Shown piece by piece: positions 1 to 8,726 of a DNA stretch of 53,083 nucleotides (the stretch's first letter is position 1; every line of letters starts with the position of its first letter). Where the stretch lies: NCBI GenBank assembly GCA_947629095.1, contig CANRCK010000010.1, positions 1-53,083 on the forward strand, in the 5' to 3' direction. The notes under the pieces were generated by a model. That model was not told the origin of the DNA. It saw nothing but the letters and a program-made list of their open reading frames with translations, and did not search any database. The position numbers and the translations under genes were made by a program. Origin of the DNA: an uncultured Clostridia bacterium (GTDB taxonomy: Bacteria; Bacillota; Clostridia; Christensenellales; Borkfalkiaceae).

Positions 1-3000
1 GAATACTTCAACGGCGGGGAAATAATACCTTTAATGAAGAAGGTAACGGAGATTCTCCAGACCAGCGGACTTAACGTGCGCGGGAATATTGCCATTACAA
101 CTGCTTCCGGCGATATAGGCATCGCCATATCCGATTTGGCGATAAGCTGGAAGAATGAAAGCTTTGCGTTCGGTCTTTCGGCAACGCTCACTCTGGATAA
201 AACTCCCCATACGGTATTAGCGGAATATAACGGTGAAGCTCTCTCATTGGTATATGATAATATAGGCGTCCGTCTTGCGCAGTCTGAGTTTGCAGACTTT
301 ACAACAGCGGCAGCTGCGCTCTATAACGCAATAGCGGCTGAGTCTAATCTGCCCGAACTCAAAGAACCTACACTGCAGGGCATTATGGATATGTTCAAGA
401 CCCAAGAGAGTGCGGACGGCGAAGAGCAAAATGCGGGCGGCAAGAGCACGTCTGACATAATAGTCGGGATTCTCAAAGCCCTGACAATAACAAACAACGC
501 AGGCAACCTCAACGTCAAATACGGCGGACTCGGGCTGGAGTTCTGCAACGAAACGCCGGACGGCGTGCTCGGAGTAAAACTGAGCTATGCTACCGGGGAT
601 TTGACGATAGCTTGCGATAAGCTGCATATCGGACTGTATGCGGAAGGCGGGTCGGTGCTTCCCAAGGATACCGAGTTCAAGTATTTCAGTGCGTCTGACT
701 TAATGCCTTTAATGAAGCGCGTGACCGCGATAATCAATAATCACGGCTTGACTGTAGGCGGGACATTGCATATCCTTACGGGTTCCACCGAAATAGATGT
801 AACGGTATACGGGCTTTCTCTCGGCTGGGTGGACGGCATTTCGCTCAAGCTCGACATGCGCGTCACCGTGAACGGCTCCGACCACGATATATATGCCGAA
901 TATTCGTCGGTAAGCGGCGAGCTTATATTTGTGTACGGCAAGCTTGAAAGCGGCGTTGGCGCAAAGATAAACGTCAAGCAGGACGTTTCAACCTTTAAAA
1001 ACGCGTTGGTAGCTCTCTACAACAGAATAGCGGAGGTCATCAATACCATCGTCGCATCCAAGCCGATGGCTCCCGCGGGGGATCTGCAAGGCGTATACGA
1101 CGGGCTTACCCCCGTTATCAATTCCGTGCTCGATATAGTCAAAACTCTTCAAAGCGTTTCGGACGGTATCAAGGATATGACGGGAAAGATAGACGAGATC
1201 CGATCCGCAACGCCCGACATATTCTCGATAATCAACTCTTTTGAATACAGCCCCGCAAGCGACAAATTCACGCTTGAATACGGCAGCATGACTCTTTCGC
1301 TGTGGAACGGCGGGCATGGGCTAAACCTCGGAATACAGACGGAGAGCGTTGGAATAGAGCTGAACGACCTCACCATAATCGCCGATTCGGCTATAGACTT
1401 CGGGATAGAGCCTGAGAATCTTCTCGGCGCGGAGGATTTGTGCGAGCTTATGGATTACGTAGCCGCGGCTGTGGAAATGCTCGCAAAGGATAAATTCAGC
1501 ATCACCCTTGAAGGCAAGGTGACAACGACCGACGAAGCGTACGCAGGAGCGGACTACATTAAATATAATGTCGACGCAAAATTCGAGTATATACAGGGCA
1601 GCGAGTACCCCGTACATATCGAAACGGGCGCGGACGGCGGCGAACCCAACTTCTGGATATCCCCCGATATGTACGCCCACGTGGAAGTAAACCTCAGATC
1701 CACGATAATCGACGTGGATAGCGTACTCTTCGATATCTACATTTTGGACGGCAATCCCGAAATAGGCGGGGCAGGTTTAACCGCGGGTGAGTTTACGCAA
1801 GACGGCGAGTTGGACGTATATATGTCGATCTCCCGCATACCCGAAGAGCTGAACGACAAGGACGGGGCAAATCACACAAAGCCCGTGAGGATATACGCGC
1901 CCGTAAGCGAGATAATGACGATAGCTTCGGCGGGTGTGGCAATGGCGGATCTGCACTCCATAAGCACAGAAGTGGAGGCTCTCAACGAATTGATCCAAAA
2001 GGTTGCCGACCTTCTCGATACACTTCTTGTTGATAAATACCTCACCTACACCAAGGATCAGTTCTCGTCGCTCGGCTCAAGCCTTCTCGAGCAGATACTC
2101 GGCGGCAAGGTTTCCGATATCGTGAACAAATTCATAAGCTCTTTGAGCGGCGAAAGCGCAGAAACTGCGCCCGGGGCAGCGGAGCCGCATATCGACGAAG
2201 CGGAGGAGCCGTCAGAATACGACAAGTTCGACCGCGAACGCAAGGGCGCGCTTGCAAAGTTTGTTGTAACGCCGACCAAGGACGAAAACGGCAAGACTAC
2301 AAAGACCGCCTTTGAAGTGCAGGTTGAAAACGGCGCGGACGCAACCGTAACCAAGGAAAATTACACCTATACGCACTCATACAAGGATGCGGACGGCGCG
2401 GAGAAGAGCGAGGAGCGCGAGGGTACGAGAATTACAAACGTAACCGTGCATAACTCAAAACTCAACGCAACCGACACGCTTCGCGAGCTGACCGTCGGCG
2501 TGGGCTACACGGACGTAGAAAGACCCACCGCGCTCAAAGGCTACACGTCATTTGTGGGGGTTGACAATCTTCTTCAGGCGGTGGTAAATTCCGCAACACA
2601 TGCTACGGGCACGGACGAGAACGGCGTTTCCACATACGACCTCAATAAAAACTTCTATATAAGCGGTGAATTAACCATTGGGATAGGAAGTATAGAAGCG
2701 CATAAGGTTGTAATCGATGGGCTCTCGGTATCACTTGACGAAAACAGCGAAATCGAAGTGAACCTCAAATTGCACTATAATGGATTGTACGTAGGTTTGG
2801 GTAAGCTGGGTACTGCTCTTGTAAACGGTGATTCGACAGTGGATTTGACCATAAAGAACGGTATGGTTTACTTGAAAAGAGTTCAAACAACCGAATTCGG
2901 CGGTGCTTTTAATAGTGAAAGAGATATAACTCCAATAACAATTTACCGCGTAATGCCTCTTGATACGTTTATGTCCGACATAATGAACCAGCTTGTGTTT

Positions 3001-4986
3001 GTCCTCAATTTCGGCGACACAATTGCCAACCTTATGACCAAAGATAGCACAGGAAATGAGAATACCGAAAGTACTTTAGGCTACAAGCAGGACTATGGCG
3101 AACAGCTTGAGGACTACTTCAAGTCGCTCATTTTAAGCGAAAACGAAAACGGTGATCTGTCTTGGCAGGTTACCTTGCACAGTGCGGGCATAAACAGGCT
3201 CGCGGGCATGAGTGCTCTCCTTTCCGACGGGGCTTCGGTAACCTTACACGGCGCAAAGGAAGAGGTCACTGACGAGGCGGGCGCGCTATTGTTTGATAAA
3301 TATACAATTAAGTCGCTCGATCTCAATGCTAAATTGTTCTCGGTGCTTACTGTTGGTGGCAGCCTCGTTTGGCGCAACCCCTGCAACGTATACGACGGGG
3401 ACAGCGAGGCGGCAAAGAACGCTTTGGAAATCTCCGCACCGTCTGTCAAGGCGGAAGAGTGGCTGGGCGTTTCGGGCGCATATACCTTTGAAGATATCAA
3501 GAAAAATATCGAATGGGATAAATTGGCAACGGCAATTGACGCCGCCGAAGCTGCCGACCCCGTCAATCCCGAGTTCTCCACCGACACCGCAAGCTATCTC
3601 GAAGTTGCGTTCAACGGCGACGAAAACAATTACGAAAATATCACCTCGCACGCGCGTCTGGGCAATTTAAGGTATTATTTAAACGACAGTGGCGAAGAGA
3701 GGTTGCTCAAAGATGAAACTGTATGGTTCACCGACAATAACAGCGAAATATGCAGCAAAAATATCTCTGCGCCCGATATTTCGGAATACTTAAAAGCGCA
3801 TTACAGCCTTGTTTGGGGCGACCCCGTAAGGAGCGGCAGCACGTTTAAAAAGGTTGCCTCGTATGTGCCCGAAAAGTACAACGTATCCATTCACAGCGAA
3901 CACAGCATACCCGGCTTCGATTGGGGGGACGTGGACTATATCTATGAATATCAGCATACATATGGCGATAATGTCTGCTTCGATATGTCGTACGAAATAC
4001 GTACGGAAAACGCCGAAGATAAGTGGTACCGCATAGCTTATGTGGAGTACAACGGCGAAAGATATTATAAGGACAGCATATCTTCGCTTGTGATAGGAGC
4101 CGACGGGGTATTGACTGTCATATGGGAGGAGATACCCCACGCCACGGTGACGGTGGAAAGCGAACAAGAAATAGCGGGTTTTGAAAGCGCAGACGGCAAG
4201 TGGCAAAAATCCTTTGAATTAGAGACGGGCACGGAAGTCAACCTGAAAGAGCTTGTTGGCGAAATTGCCGACACTGCGGAGGGCTACACCTTCGGCGGCT
4301 TCACTTTGGGCAAGGGCGACGCGGATACTTCGGATATAATAAAAATTGACGGCGCAACGACGGTATACGTAAAGTGGATAGAGCCTGAAATTGCGGTAAA
4401 TTATTACAGTTCGCTGAACGTTGCGGACTATGTGCAAACGGAAAAGGAGGGTTACAGCTCGGTTTACACAGTTTCGCACACCTATACTCTCAGCGGCGGC
4501 TTTAATGTGGAAACGCCCGCATATTCGGGCTATGAGTTCCTCGGCTGGTTCTATAACGACGGCGAAACGTGGATAAAGGTAACTAACGTAAAGGACGATA
4601 TCGATGGCTCGGATAAATATTCCAACGCAGTAGACCTGCACGCCTTGTGGTCAAAAGCAACTTATTCGGCAAAGGGCACTAATAGCTATCAATTTGTTCA
4701 AACCAAGCACACTGTTACGGCAGATTTGAAATTGGAATTATACGGTATTCAATCGCTTGCGAACTTAATAAGCGTTTCCGATGTTACATTTAACGTCCAC
4801 GTGTCGGGTTCGGGTGGAAGTGTAAATAAACAATATTCCAAAACATGGAATGTTCCGGCTCGTACAGTAAATCTAAATGAAAGCTTTACAACGATTGTTT
4901 ATGCTAACAGTAAATATGAAATAAAAGCTGACTTTATTTTATCATTCGGGGAATTGATAGTTTATACTTATAATTTAGTTAATTAA
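1..4986 (+). CDS. Giant beta-repeat surface protein with C-terminal InlB-type repeats (5' truncated by window)
   Basis: The frame is open from base 1, so the first ATG (position 34) is internal and the true start lies upstream. At least 1,661 residues are present. The N-terminal half carries diverged modules of about 226-246 residues, each opening with an amphipathic helix around a P/E-L-M motif (near positions 34, 712 and 1450) followed by alternating beta strands; a fourth, weaker copy begins near 2560. The last part (about 4130-4670) holds two Listeria-Bacteroides (InlB B) repeats, with the diagnostic GYEFLGWFYNDGETW followed by DLHALWS. After that come about 100 beta-rich residues and the stop. 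I see no LPXTG motif or C-terminal membrane anchor, so the attachment mode is unknown. InlB repeats are typical of secreted, wall-associated proteins of Firmicutes. The function of the repeated module is not recognised. Confidence 0.85.
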   Translation, partial: EYFNGGEIIPLMKKVTEILQTSGLNVRGNIAITTASGDIGIAISDLAISWKNESFAFGLSATLTLDKTPHTVLAEYNGEALSLVYDNIGVRLAQSEFADFTTAAAALYNAIAAESNLPELKEPTLQGIMDMFKTQESADGEEQNAGGKSTSDIIVGILKALTITNNAGNLNVKYGGLGLEFCNETPDGVLGVKLSYATGDLTIACDKLHIGLYAEGGSVLPKDTEFKYFSASDLMPLMKRVTAIINNHGLTVGGTLHILTGSTEIDVTVYGLSLGWVDGISLKLDMRVTVNGSDHDIYAEYSSVSGELIFVYGKLESGVGAKINVKQDVSTFKNALVALYNRIAEVINTIVASKPMAPAGDLQGVYDGLTPVINSVLDIVKTLQSVSDGIKDMTGKIDEIRSATPDIFSIINSFEYSPASDKFTLEYGSMTLSLWNGGHGLNLGIQTESVGIELNDLTIIADSAIDFGIEPENLLGAEDLCELMDYVAAAVEMLAKDKFSITLEGKVTTTDEAYAGADYIKYNVDAKFEYIQGSEYPVHIETGADGGEPNFWISPDMYAHVEVNLRSTIIDVDSVLFDIYILDGNPEIGGAGLTAGEFTQDGELDVYMSISRIPEELNDKDGANHTKPVRIYAPVSEIMTIASAGVAMADLHSISTEVEALNELIQKVADLLDTLLVDKYLTYTKDQFSSLGSSLLEQILGGKVSDIVNKFISSLSGESAETAPGAAEPHIDEAEEPSEYDKFDRERKGALAKFVVTPTKDENGKTTKTAFEVQVENGADATVTKENYTYTHSYKDADGAEKSEEREGTRITNVTVHNSKLNATDTLRELTVGVGYTDVERPTALKGYTSFVGVDNLLQAVVNSATHATGTDENGVSTYDLNKNFYISGELTIGIGSIEAHKVVIDGLSVSLDENSEIEVNLKLHYNGLYVGLGKLGTALVNGDSTVDLTIKNGMVYLKRVQTTEFGGAFNSERDITPITIYRVMPLDTFMSDIMNQLVFVLNFGDTIANLMTKDSTGNENTESTLGYKQDYGEQLEDYFKSLILSENENGDLSWQVTLHSAGINRLAGMSALLSDGASVTLHGAKEEVTDEAGALLFDKYTIKSLDLNAKLFSVLTVGGSLVWRNPCNVYDGDSEAAKNALEISAPSVKAEEWLGVSGAYTFEDIKKNIEWDKLATAIDAAEAADPVNPEFSTDTASYLEVAFNGDENNYENITSHARLGNLRYYLNDSGEERLLKDETVWFTDNNSEICSKNISAPDISEYLKAHYSLVWGDPVRSGSTFKKVASYVPEKYNVSIHSEHSIPGFDWGDVDYIYEYQHTYGDNVCFDMSYEIRTENAEDKWYRIAYVEYNGERYYKDSISSLVIGADGVLTVIWEEIPHATVTVESEQEIAGFESADGKWQKSFELETGTEVNLKELVGEIADTAEGYTFGGFTLGKGDADTSDIIKIDGATTVYVKWIEPEIAVNYYSSLNVADYVQTEKEGYSSVYTVSHTYTLSGGFNVETPAYSGYEFLGWFYNDGETWIKVTNVKDDIDGSDKYSNAVDLHALWSKATYSAKGTNSYQFVQTKHTVTADLKLELYGIQSLANLISVSDVTFNVHVSGSGGSVNKQYSKTWNVPARTVNLNESFTTIVYANSKYEIKADFILSFGELIVYTYNLVN

Positions 4987-4996
4987 TAAATTTGCC

Positions 4997-5031
4997 AAGG
5001 CGCGGGCTTGAAATTCAAGCCCGCGCCTTTA
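4997..5031 (+). terminator. Rho-independent-type hairpin after the surface protein
   Basis: A perfect 16-bp inverted repeat (AAGGCGCGGGCTTGAA with its complement) has a one-base loop and begins 10 nt after the stop. The U-tract is short (TTT then ACG), so it may also act as a stabilising 3' hairpin. Confidence 0.75.
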
Positions 5032-5068
5032 CGTTTATGTTTTGGGCGCCATAATTTTAAAAAGGGTA

Positions 5069-5097
5069 TTGCAAATTGAAATCGGGGATGATATAAT
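5069..5097 (+). promoter_or_regulatory. Promoter of the HIT-protein gene
   Basis: TTGCAA at 5069-5074, a 17-nt spacer and TATAAT at 5092-5097 give a near-consensus housekeeping sigma promoter 33 nt before the ATG. Confidence 0.7.
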
Positions 5098-5130
5098 TAT
5101 ATATGGTAAAAATTATCAAGGGGGAAAAAT

Positions 5131-5550
5131 ATGAAAGATTGCAACTGCGGCTACTGTATGCGCGGCGAGCTTTTGGATAAATTCGGCATATATATCTGCG
5201 ATTTATCCGTAAGCACTCTTATTTTATTCAAGGAACAGTCCCACCGCGGGCGCTGTATCGTGGCTTATAAGGACCACGTTTCCGAAATCGTGAATATCTC
5301 CGACGAGGAGCGCAACGCCTTTTTTGCCGACGTCAACCGCGCGGCAAAGGCAATACACAAGGTTTTCAAGCCCGATAAACTCAACTACGGCGCCTATGGC
5401 GACACGGGCTGCCACCTGCATATGCACCTCTGCCCCAAGTACAAGGGCGGGGAAGAGTGGGGCGGTGTATTCCAGATGAACCCGGGCAAGGTTTATTTGA
5501 CGGATGAAGAGTATGCTAAGATGATAGAGAATATCAAAGCCGCCCTATAA
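5131..5550 (+). CDS. HIT family hydrolase
   Basis: 139 residues of the histidine-triad superfamily, soluble nucleotide hydrolases or transferases acting on substrates such as adenosine 5'-phosphoramidates or dinucleoside polyphosphates. The HxHxH catalytic triad is in HLHMHLCPKY (H95, H97, H99). An N-terminal cysteine cluster (C4, C6, C9) could bind zinc, as in some HIT proteins. The ATG at 5131 follows a clear GGGGGA Shine-Dalgarno. The gene has its own promoter and a downstream hairpin, so it is probably monocistronic. The true substrate cannot be read from sequence. Confidence 0.9.
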   Translation: MKDCNCGYCMRGELLDKFGIYICDLSVSTLILFKEQSHRGRCIVAYKDHVSEIVNISDEERNAFFADVNRAAKAIHKVFKPDKLNYGAYGDTGCHLHMHLCPKYKGGEEWGGVFQMNPGKVYLTDEEYAKMIENIKAAL

Positions 5551-5560
5551 CTCGGTTCAC

Positions 5561-5595
5561 AAAAATTTCGGGCGGTTGCGCGCCCTGCAATTTTT
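5561..5595 (+). terminator. Rho-independent terminator after the HIT gene
   Basis: Nested stem: AAAAATT pairs with AATTTTT (5561-5567 and 5589-5595) around a GGGCG/CGCCC inner stem, ending in a T run. A second small AGGAG/CTCCT hairpin followed by TTTTT sits at 5606-5624. Confidence 0.65.
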
Positions 5596-5649
5596 CGTGA
5601 CTTTTAGGAGCTCCGCTCCTTTTTGCACCATATATAAGGGCGCACGGAT

Positions 5650-5744
5650 AATATAATGGTGCAAATTCACCTCAGCTCAGGCGCAGGTATGCGCAAATTG
5701 TGTGCGCTGGCGCAGGGAAACCCTGCTTGCGCCGTAATTATATT
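5650..5744 (+). other. Possible structured leader upstream of the GltD-like gene
   Basis: An 8-bp closing stem (AATATAAT 5650-5657 with ATTATATT 5737-5744) encloses two GC-rich hairpins, including CAGGG-AAA-CCCTG inside a GGCG/CGCC stem at about 5709-5733. It does not match a riboswitch class I recognise. TATAAT at 5652-5657 could instead be a -10 box, although the only TTGCAC upstream is 23 nt away. The remaining sequence to 5805 shows nothing else. Confidence 0.3.
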
Positions 5745-5805
5745 TTATTTGGCAATATAAACTGCAACCTTTGTTGCTGTTCAATTGTTTAAGGAGAGAA
5801 TTCAG

Positions 5806-7032
5806 ATGGCACATAACGTAATAGCCGAAGCCAAAAGATGTTTAAATTGTAAAAAACCTTTATGCAGAACGGGTTGCCCCATAAACACGCCCATTCCGCA
5901 GATGATTCAGATGTTCCTTAACGGGGAAATTAAGGAAGCCGGAAAAATGGTATTTGAAAACAACCCTCTTTCCGTTGTATGCTCAATAGTATGCAACCAC
6001 GGCAACCAATGCCAGGGTCACTGCGTCCGCGGCATAAAAGGCGAACCTGTGGAAATTTCCACCATTGAAAATTTTGTTTCTTCGCGCTATCTCGACACGT
6101 TGGAGCTTGAAAAAGCCCCCTCAAACGGCATAAAGGTAGCCGTAGTCGGCGCGGGTCCCGCGGGCATAACCATTTCTATAAAAATGGCGCTTTTGGGTTA
6201 TGACGTAACGGTGTTCGAGTCAAAGTCCAAAATAGGCGGCGTGCTGCGCTTCGGAATCCCCGAGTTCCGCCTGCCCAAGTCCATTGTGGACAAGTACGAG
6301 GTTATAATGCGCAAGCTCGGCATAAAAATAAAGCCTAATATAACCATAGGCAAGGCGTTCGGCGTGGAGGAACTCTTCCGCGACGGCTTCAAAGCCATTG
6401 CCATAGGCACGGGCGTAACGTGGCCCATAGCCCTCAATATAAAGGGTGAAACGCTCGGGCACGTTCACTACGGCATACACTACCTCGAATCCCCCGAAAG
6501 CTATCAGCTCGGCGACAGTATGGTGGTAATCGGCGCGGGTAACGTGGCAATGGACGTTGCGCGCACGGCTCTCCGCAAGGGCGTAAAGGACGTAAAAATC
6601 ACCGTTCGCTCAAACCAATACTCCGCAAGCAAGGAAGAGGCGGAATATGCCGAAATAGAGGGCGCGCAGTTCGTCTATAACAAGGCTCCCGTGGAAATCA
6701 CCGACGAGGGCGTGGTGTTTGCCGAAACATATACCGACGAAGACGGAAAGCTTATATTCACCGACAAAACCGAACTTATGAAGTGCGACACGGTTATGAT
6801 CTGCATTTCCCAGCGCCCTTCAAAGCTCATTCTCTCGGACACCTACGGGCTTGAAGTGAACGAGCGCGGGCTTGCAAAGATAAGCGAAAACGGCGAAACT
6901 TCCCGTCCCGGGCTGTTTGCCTCGGGCGACGTGGTCCGCGGCGCAAAGACCGTGGTGGAGGCTGCGGAAACTTCCAAGCGCGTTGTGGAAGCCATGGATA
7001 AATATTTAAAATCTCTTCCCAAAGAGGATTGA
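5806..7032 (+). CDS. GltD-like FAD/NAD(P)-dependent oxidoreductase, stand-alone
   Basis: 408 residues of the glutamate synthase small-subunit / NfnB-SudA family. N-terminal cysteine motifs CLNCKKPLCRTGCP and CSIVCNHGNQCQGHC are the ligands for the [4Fe-4S] clusters of this family. The FAD-binding GxGxxG is in VVGAGPAGI (about residue 115) and the NAD(P)-binding one in VVIGAGNVAMDVA (about 243). Proteins of this type relay electrons from NAD(P)H through FAD and FeS centres to a partner subunit. I chose ATG 5806 because AAGGAG at 5791-5796 is 9 nt upstream; a longer TTG start at 5785 would contain the Shine-Dalgarno. No GltB-like or NfnA-like partner is adjacent, so the physiological acceptor is unknown. 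Confidence 0.9.
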   Translation: MAHNVIAEAKRCLNCKKPLCRTGCPINTPIPQMIQMFLNGEIKEAGKMVFENNPLSVVCSIVCNHGNQCQGHCVRGIKGEPVEISTIENFVSSRYLDTLELEKAPSNGIKVAVVGAGPAGITISIKMALLGYDVTVFESKSKIGGVLRFGIPEFRLPKSIVDKYEVIMRKLGIKIKPNITIGKAFGVEELFRDGFKAIAIGTGVTWPIALNIKGETLGHVHYGIHYLESPESYQLGDSMVVIGAGNVAMDVARTALRKGVKDVKITVRSNQYSASKEEAEYAEIEGAQFVYNKAPVEITDEGVVFAETYTDEDGKLIFTDKTELMKCDTVMICISQRPSKLILSDTYGLEVNERGLAKISENGETSRPGLFASGDVVRGAKTVVEAAETSKRVVEAMDKYLKSLPKED

Positions 7033-7058
7033 AAAATAAAACAACAGCATAAAATATC

Positions 7059-7100
7059 AGCCGCGGCGCATACAATCAAATGCGCCGCGGCTTTAAACTT
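7059..7100. terminator. Bidirectional terminator between convergent genes
   Basis: A 13-bp perfect stem (AGCCGCGGCGCAT, 7059-7071, with 7080-7092) and an 8-nt loop is followed by TTTAAACTTTT on the plus strand. It sits between the convergent GltD-like and DUF362 genes. Confidence 0.85.
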
Positions 7101-7112
7101 TTCAATAGCCGG

Positions 7113-7982
7113 TTATTCAACTTTCACAAGCTCGTATTCCTGCGAGCCTACGCCAAGAGCCTCGGCGGCGTCTATGGTGTGCGCCCCGTTCCTGCTCTCT
7201 ATTCGCTCTATAAGGTGCGCCTGCCCCGGGTCGTCCTTTGCGGCGTAAACCAAATCGAGGCACGCCCTGTCAATTGCAACGGGGTCGGTTGAAACGAGTA
7301 TGCCTATATCTTTCATACAGGGGTCCTCGGCAACGGCGCAGCAATCGCAGTCTACGGACATATTTTTCATAACGTTCACGTAAACGGCATTCCCGTTAAA
7401 GAAATTCACAACTGAGGAGGCGGCGTCCGCCATCGCCTCGAGGAACGAATCGTGGTCGCTCGTCCAAAAATCCTTCGGCACGCCCGCGCCATGGATATAT
7501 GCCTTTCCATAGGACGAGGCAATGCCTATCGAAAGCTGCTTCAAAGCCCCGCCGTAGCCGCCCATAGGGTGCCCTTTAAAGTGCGAAAGCACCAAGAGCG
7601 AGTCGTAATTTGCAAGATTCTTGCCCACGTAGTTCTTTTTTATAACTTTTCCGTTGGGAATATCCAGCACAAGGTCGGGACCTTCGGCGTCCAAAAGGTC
7701 TACGCTGAAATACTTGCTCCAACCGTGTCTTGCAAGCGTTTTAAGGTGCTTTGCGGTTGTGTTGCGTTCGCCCTCGTAAGCGGTGTTGCACTCCGTAACC
7801 GTTCCGCCCACAAAATCTATGATCGGCTTCCAGAAGTCCGGCTTCAAAAAGTTCTGGTTGCCCACTTCGCCCGAGTGCAGCTTTATTGCAACCTTGCCTT
7901 TCAACTCCTTTCCGAGCAGCTTATAAATCTCCAAAACTTTTTCGGGGGTTATCGTTCCCGAAAAATATACCTTCGGTTTCAT
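7113..7982 (-). CDS. DUF362 domain protein
   Basis: 289 residues resembling DUF362 proteins, a family of uncharacterised, often ferredoxin-linked proteins of anaerobes. Family-like features are the glycine/histidine stretch SHFKGHPMGGYGGALKQLS near residue 135 and a cysteine-rich segment DCDCCAVAEDPCMKDIG near 205. No separate 2[4Fe-4S] ferredoxin domain is present, so this is the short form. The ATG at 7982 is preceded by AAGGAG. Its biochemical activity is unknown. Confidence 0.85.
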   Translation of the reverse strand: MKPKVYFSGTITPEKVLEIYKLLGKELKGKVAIKLHSGEVGNQNFLKPDFWKPIIDFVGGTVTECNTAYEGERNTTAKHLKTLARHGWSKYFSVDLLDAEGPDLVLDIPNGKVIKKNYVGKNLANYDSLLVLSHFKGHPMGGYGGALKQLSIGIASSYGKAYIHGAGVPKDFWTSDHDSFLEAMADAASSVVNFFNGNAVYVNVMKNMSVDCDCCAVAEDPCMKDIGILVSTDPVAIDRACLDLVYAAKDDPGQAHLIERIESRNGAHTIDAAEALGVGSQEYELVKVE

Positions 7983-8013
7983 TCACTTCTCCTTAAATCC
8001 TTATTTGCCTACT

Positions 8014-8042
8014 ATTATAAACAAAAAAATTCAATTTGTACA
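8014..8042 (-). promoter_or_regulatory. Possible promoter of the DUF362 gene
   Basis: On the minus strand TATAAT (8019-8014) lies 17 nt from a weak -35 (TGTACA, 8042-8037). Confidence 0.45.
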
Positions 8043-8088
8043 GACTTTTTTAAAAAATTTCGGCAGAAGATACTCATATATGCGGTTT

Positions 8089-8324
8089 GCAATTAAGATG
8101 CTTGGATTAAACGTCATGTTTATTGATTGGAGCTAACGCGGGTCAGGTTGTTTCGCAATTAAGATACTATGATTAAACGTTACGTTTATTGATTGGAGCT
8201 AACGCAGGTCAGGTTGTTTCGCAATTAAGATACTATGATTAAACGTTACGTTTATTGATTGGAGCTAACGCAGGTCAAGTTGTTTTGCGGTTAAGATGCT
8301 CGGATTAAACGTCACGTTTACTTG
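8089..8324 (+). repeat. Four phased 66-bp repeats each carrying a TAAACGT-N-ACGTTTA palindrome
   Basis: Three full units (8089-8154, 8155-8220, 8221-8286) and a fourth partial unit (8287-about 8324) repeat head to tail with no spacers. Each contains a 15-bp site at the same offset: 8108-8122 (one mismatch), 8174-8188, 8240-8254 and 8306-8320 (the last three perfect 7+7 palindromes). Units 2 and 3 differ by only a few bases. The last palindrome ends one base before the -35 box of the ATPase operon promoter, so the array looks like an operator set for a dimeric regulator. The rest of the 7983-8414 gap is AT-rich with no gene. Confidence 0.9.
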
Positions 8325-8350
8325 ACAAAATGAGCGTTTTGAAATAAAAT
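8322..8350 (+). promoter_or_regulatory. Promoter of the V-ATPase operon
   Basis: TTGACA at 8322-8327, a 17-nt spacer and TAAAAT at 8345-8350. It directly abuts the fourth palindrome of the 66-bp array and leaves a leader of about 57 nt before the first gene. Confidence 0.85.
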
Positions 8351-8414
8351 GAATAATGGCTGATAATATTAAATAATAATTACTTAAAATAAATAAACCA
8401 AGGGCTTAAAAAAG

Positions 8415-8726
8415 ATGGAAGAGGACGTTATCGGTATAATAACGCAGGCCGAGGCAAGGGCTGCGGAAATCAAGGCAAAGGCACAGGCTGAGGCGGCGGA
8501 AATTATTGCCGGAGCCGAAAAGAAAGCGGCGGAAATTGTGAAGTCATCGGAGCTTTCGTGCGCGGAATATCGCAGGGAAGCGCTTGCCGAAGCCGAAAAA
8601 ACCGCCCAAAGCGACTATGAAAAATCGATAGCGGACAGCTGTGCCGAGGCTAAAAATTACGCCGACTCACTCATAAAATATTCCGGCGAATACGTTTCGG
8701 GTATAGTCGGGAGGCTGGTTAAGTGA
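8415..8726 (+). CDS. ntpF: V-type ATPase peripheral stalk subunit (NtpF / subunit H-G type)
   Basis: 103 residues, almost entirely an alanine/glutamate/lysine-rich coiled coil (repeated AEARAAEIKAKAQAEAAEI-like segments). This is the composition of the small stator subunit that pairs with subunit E to hold the catalytic head of A/V-type ATPases. It is the first gene of the operon, the position ntpF occupies in Enterococcus hirae. Its stop overlaps the GTG start of the next gene (GTGA), indicating translational coupling. A Shine-Dalgarno is poor (AAGGGC about 12 nt upstream). Identification rests on context plus composition, since coiled coils carry little family signal. Confidence 0.85.
   Translation: MEEDVIGIITQAEARAAEIKAKAQAEAAEIIAGAEKKAAEIVKSSELSCAEYRREALAEAEKTAQSDYEKSIADSCAEAKNYADSLIKYSGEYVSGIVGRLVK

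Noticed and set aside
7452-8096. 214-residue plus-strand frame opposite the DUF362 gene
   Set aside because: It is antisense to a gene with clear family motifs, its start lies inside that gene, and its composition is that of a shadow frame.
8089-8324. CRISPR array or replication iterons
   Set aside because: The units are contiguous with no spacers, so not CRISPR; there is no replication initiator gene, and the array abuts a housekeeping promoter.
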